From NCBI GenBank assembly GCA_937898095.1, contig CALDKR010000233.1, forward strand, positions 1 through 8,324: a stretch of 8,324 nucleotides of DNA, in the 5' to 3' direction. A program made the position numbers and the translations under genes. Position 1 is the stretch's first letter. The number at the start of each line of letters is the position of its first letter. The stretch is from an uncultured Rhodoluna sp. (lineage in GTDB: Bacteria > Actinomycetota > Actinomycetes > Actinomycetales > Microbacteriaceae). The notes under the pieces are model-generated. The model had not been told where the DNA came from and made no database searches. It saw only the letters and a list, made by a program, of their open reading frames with translations. Positions 1-4,968 of the stretch are shown piece after piece.

Positions 1-1
1 G

Positions 2-88
2 TGGCTCTACGAGCGCCACTCATCACACTCGCTTGACGGCCCCTCGGACGCCCTGCGCGAAAAGGTTGACAAGGAGTTGGCTAAGTAA
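2..88 (+). CDS. C-terminal end of a probable DUF485 family small membrane protein (5' end outside window)
   Basis: Only the last 28 codons are present, reading WLYERHSSHSLDGPSDALRE and then KVDKELAK before TAA at 86-88. The frame enters from the left edge and has no start here. The TAA shares its last A with the ATG of the following symporter gene (TAATG), which suggests translational coupling. In actinobacteria and proteobacteria, a short DUF485 protein with two membrane helices is very often encoded just before an ActP-type acetate symporter. Its C-terminus is typically a charged cytoplasmic tail after a W/Y-rich helix end, often with a 'D-P-L-R-E-K' like stretch, which this tail resembles. 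The assignment rests mostly on the neighbour and on this tail, since the hydrophobic segments are missing. Any other short protein coupled to the symporter is possible. Confidence 0.6.
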   Translation, partial: WLYERHSSHSLDGPSDALREKVDKELAK

Positions 89-1875
89 TGGATTCAACAA
101 CGCTAAGCGCGATTCTGTTCGTCGCGTTCGTAGTCTTCACACTGGTACTGGTTTTCCGTGCCGGTCGCTCAAACAAGAAAAACAGCTCTGACTTCTATGA
201 CGGCGGAGCTTCATTCTCAGGTTTCCAAAATGGACTAGCCATTGCCGGTGACTACATGTCTGCTGCATCGTTCCTCGGAATTGCGGGCATGATCGCATTG
301 TTCGGCTACGACGGCTTCCTCTACTCAATCGGCTTCTTGGTTGCTTGGTTGGTTGCACTGCTTCTAGTCGCTGAGCCACTGCGAAACTCAGGCCGCTTCA
401 CCATGGGTGACGTGCTTGCATTCCGCATGAAGCAGCGCCCAGTTCGCGGTGCTGCAGCAACCTCAACATTGGTTGTTTCGATTTTCTACTTGATGGCCCA
501 GATGGTTGGTGCCGGTGCTTTGGTTTCATTGCTACTTGGCATCAGCGACCCAAGCATCAAAAACTGGATCATCGTGGCCGTGGGCATTTTGATGATTGTT
601 TATGTAACAGTCGGCGGAATGAAGGGCACCACATACGTTCAGATCGTGAAGGCATTCTTGCTGATGATCGGTGCGATTTTGCTAACCCTTTTGGTTCTTT
701 GGCAGTTCGGCTTCGACCTATCGAAGCTATTCGGCGCGGCTCGTGACGCCTCTGGCGTTCCTGGGCTACTTGAACCGGGTCAAAAGTTCGGAAAAGACAT
801 CCTCGATGCAGCCGGCGCGATTGACCCAACCGCAACTCTCATCAGCAAACTAGACCTCATCTCTCTGAGCATGGCATTGGTACTAGGAACCGCAGGTTTG
901 CCTCACATCCTGATTCGTTTCTACACCGTTCCAACTGCCAAGGCAGCTCGCACATCAGTGAACTGGGCCATCGGAAACATCGGTGCCTTCTATTTGATGA
1001 CTGCTGTTCTAGGTTTTGGTGCTGCAGCTTTGGTTTCGCGAGCAACATTGCTCCGTGGCTTCAAGGTCGACGCCAATGGTTGCTTCGTTGACAAGACCGG
1101 TGCTGTAATCAGTGATGGCACTACCGCTTGCTTCAACATGGACAACATCTCAAGCCTGACCCCAGAGCTCAAGAAGCTTTTGGTCGCAGTTGACCCATCA
1201 GGAAACGTTGCTGCTCCTCAGCTTGCACGTGCACTTGGTGAGCAAATTGGTGGCGAGACTGGTGGAGCGATTCTGCTCGCAATCATCGGCGCAATTGCAT
1301 TCGCAACCATCTTGGCTGTGGTCGCTGGTCTAACTTTGGCGTCATCGTCATCGTTCGCTCACGACTTGTATGCAAACGTCATCAAGCGTGGCAACGTAAC
1401 CCCAGAAGAAGAAGTTCGCGTTGCGAAGATCTCTGCAGGTGTGATTGGTGCGATTTCGATCGCTCTAGCCATTGGTGCGCAGGGTCTAAACGTGGCCTTC
1501 TTGGTGGCGCTAGCTTTCGCTATTGCTGCCTCGGGCAACTTGCCAGCAATCCTCTACTCACTGTTCTGGAAGAGATTCAACACTCGCGGTGCAACCTGGG
1601 CTATCTATGGTGGTCTAGCGGCAGCAATCATTTTGCTGGTCTTCTCGCCAAACGTGACTGGTTTGCCAACCAGCCTTATTCCTTACGTTGACGAAACTAG
1701 CCCGAAGTTCAACTACTTCCCGCTAGCTAACCCAGGAATCATCTCGATTCCTCTGGGCTTCTTCTTCGGTTGGCTAGGCACCGTGACCTCTAACGAGCGC
1801 AACACTGCAAAGTATGCCGAGCTTGAGGTTCGTTCACTAACTGGAGCTGACATCGGCAAGGCTGTTCAGCACTAG
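88..1875 (+). CDS. actP: Cation/acetate (monocarboxylate) symporter, SSS family
   Basis: This is a 595-residue integral membrane protein of the sodium:solute symporter family, closest by eye to ActP of Escherichia coli and MctC of Corynebacterium. Such proteins import acetate, propionate or pyruvate with sodium across the cytoplasmic membrane. Its length fits and it shows about 13 hydrophobic segments. Family landmarks are the first-helix motif AIAGDYMSAASFLG (residues 51-64), GGMKGTTY (176-183) followed by the VQIVKAFLLM helix, and a run of serines SSSSF (419-423) in the helix that holds the Na2 sodium site in this family. A polar loop at about 325-380 interrupts the helices, as in other ActP proteins, and holds two cysteines (332 and 348). 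The ATG at 88 overlaps the upstream stop by one base and is preceded by AAGGAG at 71-76. A terminator follows at 1891. Substrate choice within the monocarboxylates cannot be read from the sequence. Confidence 0.92.
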   Translation: MDSTTLSAILFVAFVVFTLVLVFRAGRSNKKNSSDFYDGGASFSGFQNGLAIAGDYMSAASFLGIAGMIALFGYDGFLYSIGFLVAWLVALLLVAEPLRNSGRFTMGDVLAFRMKQRPVRGAAATSTLVVSIFYLMAQMVGAGALVSLLLGISDPSIKNWIIVAVGILMIVYVTVGGMKGTTYVQIVKAFLLMIGAILLTLLVLWQFGFDLSKLFGAARDASGVPGLLEPGQKFGKDILDAAGAIDPTATLISKLDLISLSMALVLGTAGLPHILIRFYTVPTAKAARTSVNWAIGNIGAFYLMTAVLGFGAAALVSRATLLRGFKVDANGCFVDKTGAVISDGTTACFNMDNISSLTPELKKLLVAVDPSGNVAAPQLARALGEQIGGETGGAILLAIIGAIAFATILAVVAGLTLASSSSFAHDLYANVIKRGNVTPEEEVRVAKISAGVIGAISIALAIGAQGLNVAFLVALAFAIAASGNLPAILYSLFWKRFNTRGATWAIYGGLAAAIILLVFSPNVTGLPTSLIPYVDETSPKFNYFPLANPGIISIPLGFFFGWLGTVTSNERNTAKYAELEVRSLTGADIGKAVQH

Positions 1876-1890
1876 TCAAAAGCTAGACAG

Positions 1891-1923
1891 AAAAAGCCTC
1901 GGCCATCACGGCCGGGGCTTTTT
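1891..1923 (+). terminator. Intrinsic terminator after the symporter gene
   Basis: The left arm AAAAAGCCTCGGCC (1891-1904) pairs along its whole length with GGCCGGGGCTTTTT (1910-1923), with one T-G wobble and a 5-base ATCAC loop. The right arm ends in five T residues. The A-run/T-run flanks could make it work in both directions, but no minus-strand gene ends here. It lies 15 bases after the symporter stop and separates that operon from the tRNA gene. Confidence 0.9.
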
Positions 1924-1978
1924 CTTGCTTGAAATAGAATGTTCGAGCGCGCAATGCAGATTTCGGTCTTGCAGGCAA

Positions 1979-2051
1979 GCCACCTTAGCTCAGTTGGTAG
2001 AGCAGCTCCCTCGTAAAGAGCAGGTCGCGAGTTCGATTCTCGCAGGTGGCT
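1979..2051 (+). tRNA. tRNA-Thr (anticodon CGT)
   Basis: The cloverleaf folds in full. The acceptor arm GCCACCT (1979-1985) pairs with AGGTGGC (2044-2050). The D stem is GCTC/GAGC with the loop AGTTGGTA. The anticodon arm spans 2005-2021 with loop CTCGTAA, and the anticodon CGT is at 2012-2014. The T arm is GCGAG/CTCGC with loop TTCGATT. The discriminator is T at 2051 and CCA is not encoded. G1-C72 and C2-G71 are the usual threonine identity pairs. The last pair of the anticodon stem is a C-A mismatch (2009 with 2017), which leaves four pairs. The tRNA reads ACG codons. A TAGAAT box at 1935-1940 is a possible -10 element but has no convincing -35. No terminator separates the tRNA from the structured leader that begins about 20 bases downstream. 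Confidence 0.95.
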
Positions 2052-2063
2052 CTCATGTAATAA
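2032..2063 (+). promoter_or_regulatory. Weak candidate promoter for the riboswitch-led operon
   Basis: TAATAA at 2058-2063 resembles a -10 box. Transcription from it would start near 2070, almost exactly at the first base of the P1 stem of the proposed aptamer (2072). The best -35 candidate, TTCGAT at 2032-2037, lies inside the tRNA T loop with a long 20-base spacer, so the match is poor. The support is position more than consensus. The alternative is that the operon is transcribed from the tRNA promoter and the tRNA is processed out. Confidence 0.2.
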
Positions 2064-2071
2064 AACGAAAC

Positions 2072-2176
2072 ACATGAACCCCGGTTGAGTGAGTTTTTAT
2101 AAACTCTTCACAACACAGCTCTCAGCAACCTGAGTCAAACGACTCACTGAGGGGTGGGCAGAAAGGGGCATCATGT
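2072..2176 (+). promoter_or_regulatory. Candidate SAM-I/SAM-IV clan riboswitch aptamer
   Basis: The P1 arm ACATGA (2072-2077) pairs perfectly with TCATGT (2171-2176). Inside it, TGAG (2086-2089) can pair with CTCA (2121-2124) as P2, and that encloses a hairpin GAGTTT-TTAT-AAACTC (2091-2106). Right after P2 comes the clan's hallmark GCAACC (2125-2130). P3 follows: ACC (2128-2130) pairs with GGT (2153-2155), and TGAGTC/GACTCA (2131-2136 with 2141-2146) closes an AAAC loop. GGTG (2153-2156) stands where SAM-I and SAM-IV have GGTGC. CCCC (2079-2082) and GGGG (2165-2168) could form the pseudoknot next to P1. No P4 hairpin is visible inside P1, which is more like SAM-IV or the SAM-I/IV variant than SAM-I. 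The genes below are a sulfur-type importer and metY, which fits SAM control. The class is recalled, not searched, and the spacing between P1 and P2 is unusual. Confidence 0.55.
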
Positions 2177-2247
2177 CATCAGTTCGTTTTTCGATGATGA
2201 GCATGATGTCGGGGCTAATTCGCTAGTCGAGTTGCCCCCTGCACCCC
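2151..2247 (+). promoter_or_regulatory. Candidate expression platform: hairpins competing with the aptamer
   Basis: CATCATG (2169-2175) followed by TCATCA (2176-2181) pairs with TGATGA (2195-2200) and CATGATG (2202-2208), leaving one G bulged and a short inner TCG/CGA. This 13-bp hairpin uses the same TCATGT bases that form the 3' arm of P1, so the two cannot coexist. A second set, GGGGTG (2151-2156), CAG (2159-2161) and GGGGC (2165-2169), can pair in order with CACCCC (2242-2247), CTG (2239-2241) and GCCCC (2234-2238), taking apart the aptamer's core. A local hairpin GGGGC/GCCCC (2211-2215 with 2234-2238) competes for that C tract. No T tract follows, so control would be at translation or through Rho, not by simple intrinsic termination. 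The pairings are read by eye; which state is ligand-bound is inferred. Confidence 0.45.
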
Positions 2248-2281
2248 AGTCCACCTTCAGTCAACAGCCGAGAGAAAATAC

Positions 2282-3061
2282 GTGTCTTTTTCACAAGCCC
2301 TTCAGCACAACGAAATCGCAGTTTCGCCTGCCGAGGTTTCGCTCACTAACGTGAGCAAAACTTTTGGTCGCGGCGCAAACGCGGTCAATGTGCTGAACGA
2401 CATCTCTCTCGAAGTTGCAAAGGGTGAAATTGTGGTGCTGCTAGGCCCATCAGGCTGTGGCAAGTCAACTTTGCTTCGACTCATTGCGGGTCTTGAGACT
2501 AAAACTTCAGGCAGCGTCAAGATTGACGGCCACGAAGTTGTGTCGATTGACGACCGAACCGGTGTCGTTTTTCAAGAGCCACGGTTGCTGCCATGGCGCA
2601 CTATTGAAAAGAATGTTCAACTCGGTTCACGCGCAAAGGCTCACAGCAACGTGATCAGCTCATTGATTGCTGCAGTTGGTTTGGCAGGTTTTGAAAAGCA
2701 CCTTCCGCGTCAGGTTTCTGGCGGAATGGCTCAGCGTGCGGCACTTGCTCGTGCTTTGAGCGGTTTTCCGGGTGTGCTTTTGCTTGACGAACCATTTGCT
2801 GCACTCGATGCGCTAACCCGCCTTCAGATGCAAGACCTCTTGCTCGAGGTTGCCAGCGAGACCGGCGCAACCGTGATCTTGGTGACCCACGACATCGATG
2901 AGGCCCTGCATCTGGCAGACCGAGTAATCGTGCTTGGCGAGCGCGGCAAAGGTATTGCTGAGACCGTTGAGGTTTCTATTGCCCGCCCGCGCGACCGAAG
3001 CGCGCCAAAACTTGCACCGTTGCGCAGCGAACTTCTCGCTCGCTTCGGAATTCACCCATAA
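2282..3061 (+). CDS. ssuB: NitT/TauT/SsuB-type ABC importer, ATP-binding protein
   Basis: This 259-residue nucleotide-binding subunit energises import through the permease encoded two genes down. All ABC motifs are intact: Walker A GPSGCGKST (55-63), Q-loop glutamine 98 in VVFQEPRLLPW, signature VSGGM (145-149), Walker B LLLDEP (166-171), D-loop ALD, and switch histidine 203 in VTHDIDEAL. The PRLLPW sequence after the Q-loop is typical of the SsuB/TauB/NrtD group, which takes up sulfonates, taurine, nitrate and thiamine precursors. The GTG start at 2282 is the only start before the domain begins at about residue 19 that has a Shine-Dalgarno-like stretch (GAGAG at 2270-2274). The gene is first after the riboswitch-like leader and 45 bases before the binding-protein gene. 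The ssuB symbol reflects family, not a proven substrate. Confidence 0.85.
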   Translation: MSFSQALQHNEIAVSPAEVSLTNVSKTFGRGANAVNVLNDISLEVAKGEIVVLLGPSGCGKSTLLRLIAGLETKTSGSVKIDGHEVVSIDDRTGVVFQEPRLLPWRTIEKNVQLGSRAKAHSNVISSLIAAVGLAGFEKHLPRQVSGGMAQRAALARALSGFPGVLLLDEPFAALDALTRLQMQDLLLEVASETGATVILVTHDIDEALHLADRVIVLGERGKGIAETVEVSIARPRDRSAPKLAPLRSELLARFGIHP

Positions 3062-3106
3062 ATCGAAGTCACGAATTATTCAAAGCTTCAAAACCAAGAG
3101 AGAAAA

Positions 3107-4105
3107 ATGACTAACCTAATCAAGAAATTTGCCGCTGTAGTTTCAGTGGCCCTGCTGTCAGTCGCAACCCTGACTGCAACCGCACCTGCTGCAAACGCAG
3201 CTTCACTTGAGACCATCAAGCTTGACTATGCCTACTGGAACCCACTGAGCTTGCTAATCAAAGACAAGGGCTGGGCTGAGGCTGAGTTCAAGAAGACCAA
3301 CACCAAGGTCGAATGGGTCTACTCAGCAAGCAGCGCGGCAGCACTTCAGTCACTAAATGCGAAGGCAATCACCGTGGCATCATCAGCGGGTGCTCCGGCA
3401 TACACCGCCCGTGCAAACGGTGCCTCGCTTAAGACGATCGGTGTTTTCTCACAGCCTAAGTGGGCGTCGATTGTTGTCACAAAGAGCAGCCCAATCGCAA
3501 AAATTGAGCAGCTAAAAGGCAAGAAGATTGCAGCTGCATCGGGCACCGACCCATATTTTCACCTGTTGCTAGCCCTCGACTCAGTCGGCTTGAGCTCTAA
3601 AGATGTCACCATCGTCAACCTTCCTCACGCAGATGGCCAGAAGGCACTAGTTGCTGGTCAGGTGGATGCATGGGCAGGTCTTGACCCACTAACCGCGCAG
3701 GCCGAGCAGAACTCTGGTGTAAAGATCATTTACTCAAACGCAAAGTTCAACAGCTGGGGCGTTCTAAGCGCCAACGAAGACACCATCAAGAGCTACCCTG
3801 CACAGTTGGTCACTGTTTTGAAGCTCTATGAAAAGGCTCGTGCGTTCACGCTAGACAACGGATCAGACGTCGTTGACATCCTTGCTAAGGCATCAAACAT
3901 CAAGACCAGCGAGGCCAAGAAGGTTCTTCTGAACCGCACCAAGATCAACGTCAGCATTGTTCCGGGGGCAACTCAGGCAGCAATCTTGAAGAGCATCACC
4001 CCAGTATTGGTCGAAGAAGCGCGCATCAAGTCAGCAGACGCGGCAAACACCGCACTTGCCAGCCTTTATGACGCTTCACTTGCCAAGAAGGCAATCAAGA
4101 AGTAA
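3107..4105 (+). CDS. ssuA: SsuA-type ABC transporter substrate-binding protein
   Basis: This exported 332-residue solute-binding protein captures the ligand for the neighbouring importer. Residues 1-31 form a signal peptide, with the basic start MTNLIKK, a hydrophobic core and an APAANA|A signal-peptidase-I site. No cysteine is present there or anywhere else in the protein, so it is not a lipoprotein. The mature part has hallmarks of the aliphatic-sulfonate/NMT1 binding family: DYAYWNPLSLL near 40-50, the first-lobe loop TVASSAGAPAYTARANG, SGTDP (145-149) and DAWAGLDP (187-194). Length is normal for the family. The ATG at 3107 follows AGAGAGAAAA, nearly the same ribosome-binding stretch as for the ATPase. 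The real ligand may be a sulfonate or another sulfur or methionine-related compound, since metY follows and no sulfonate monooxygenase gene is in view. Confidence 0.82.
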   Translation: MTNLIKKFAAVVSVALLSVATLTATAPAANAASLETIKLDYAYWNPLSLLIKDKGWAEAEFKKTNTKVEWVYSASSAAALQSLNAKAITVASSAGAPAYTARANGASLKTIGVFSQPKWASIVVTKSSPIAKIEQLKGKKIAAASGTDPYFHLLLALDSVGLSSKDVTIVNLPHADGQKALVAGQVDAWAGLDPLTAQAEQNSGVKIIYSNAKFNSWGVLSANEDTIKSYPAQLVTVLKLYEKARAFTLDNGSDVVDILAKASNIKTSEAKKVLLNRTKINVSIVPGATQAAILKSITPVLVEEARIKSADAANTALASLYDASLAKKAIKK

Positions 4106-4138
4106 CAAGCAACACAAGTTCAAGAGGGCGGTAGCACG

Positions 4139-4915
4139 ATGTCAGACAAACCAAAAACTAATCCATTGAGATCAGTTCAACGTTTTGCGCTTGGCATCGT
4201 GCTGCCGATTGCTCTCTTGGTGCTGTGGCAAACAGCGGCCACCAGCGGCGCATTCAGCGCCAGTCAGCTGCCACCGCCGATTGACGTTCTGCTCGCTGCA
4301 AAAGAGCTCTATGAGCGCGAAACACTTTTTTCACACATCGGAATCAGCGCGCAACGTGTTGGCATCGGTTTTGCAATCGGCGCCAGCATCGGCATCATCC
4401 TCGGTTCTCTAGTTGGTCTATCAAAGATTGTTAGCCAATTGCTAACCCCGATCATCTCTGCAATTCGTGCAGTGCCATCACTGGCATGGGTGCCGTTGCT
4501 GTTGATTTGGCTCGGAATTTATGAAGAACCAAAGCTAACCCTTATTGCAATCGGCGCATTTTTTCCGGTTTTCACCACAGTCGCCGCTGGCCTCAAATCA
4601 GTCGATCGCAACCTGATTGAGGTTGGCCGCACCTATGGCCTTCGCGGCCCGAGCCTGGTGGCTCAAATTTTGATTCCAGCTGCAGCACCACAAATCTTGT
4701 CTGGCCTTCGACTTGGCCTCGCTCAGTCATGGTTGTTCCTGGTTGCCGCCGAGCTGATTGCCAGTTCACAGGGCCTTGGCTTCTTGCTGCTCGACAGTCA
4801 AAACACCGGCCGCACTGACATTTTGTTTCTGACTATTTTGCTGCTGGCCATTTTTGGAAAGCTCACCGATGTGCTGCTCGGTTTGGTTGAGAAGCGCTCG
4901 CTCCGCTGGGTTTAG
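4139..4915 (+). CDS. ssuC: SsuC-type ABC transporter permease
   Basis: This 258-residue membrane subunit has about six hydrophobic segments and belongs to the binding-protein-dependent permease family (BPD_transp_1) of NitT/TauT/SsuC importers. Visible landmarks are the N-terminal helix ending LLVLWQTAATSGAF, the PPPIDVLLAAKELY loop typical of SsuC/TauC, the RAVPSLAWVPLLLIWLGI segment, and the cytoplasmic EAA-type loop EVGRTYGLRG (161-170) followed by the LIPAAAPQILSGLRLGL coupling region that contacts the ATPase. Two copies would form the channel. The ATG at 4139 has GAGG at 4124-4127 upstream. It lies 33 bases after the binding-protein gene and 53 before metY, with no terminator hairpin in the latter gap, so metY is probably in the same transcript. 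Confidence 0.88.
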   Translation: MSDKPKTNPLRSVQRFALGIVLPIALLVLWQTAATSGAFSASQLPPPIDVLLAAKELYERETLFSHIGISAQRVGIGFAIGASIGIILGSLVGLSKIVSQLLTPIISAIRAVPSLAWVPLLLIWLGIYEEPKLTLIAIGAFFPVFTTVAAGLKSVDRNLIEVGRTYGLRGPSLVAQILIPAAAPQILSGLRLGLAQSWLFLVAAELIASSQGLGFLLLDSQNTGRTDILFLTILLLAIFGKLTDVLLGLVEKRSLRWV

Positions 4916-4932
4916 CAATCTGCCCAATGCAA

Positions 4933-4962
4933 TTTCAGCATTTCAACTAAGACAGGTTTAAT
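4933..4962 (+). promoter_or_regulatory. Possible internal promoter giving a leaderless metY mRNA
   Basis: TTTAAT (4957-4962) resembles a -10 box and TTTCAG (4933-4938) a poor -35, 18 bases apart. Initiation seven bases after the -10 box would fall on the A of the metY ATG at 4969. metY has only a weak, distant Shine-Dalgarno (GACAGG, 4951-4956), and leaderless mRNAs are common in actinobacteria, so the arrangement makes sense but is unproven. Confidence 0.25.
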
Positions 4963-4968
4963 GTTCAG

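Noticed and set aside
1872..2075. Minus-strand frame across the terminator and tRNA
   Set aside because: It overlaps a clear terminator and tRNA gene. There is no independent sign of coding.
2211..2238. GGGGC/GCCCC hairpin as an intrinsic terminator
   Set aside because: The stem is only 5 bp and is followed by CTGCACCCC with no T tract. I kept it only as a competing pairing.
2052..2281. TPP or cobalamin riboswitch for the leader
   Set aside because: I looked because NMT1-like importers can be thiamine-related. The TPP core (CTGAGA and the ACCTGATC block) and the cobalamin B12 box are absent, while the GCAACC/GGTG pattern fits the SAM clan better.
2154..2354. 66-codon plus-strand frame in the leader, a possible leader peptide
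   Set aside because: It runs through the structured RNA and out of frame into the ATPase gene, has no recognisable protein pattern, and no run of methionine or cysteine codons that would suggest attenuation by translation.
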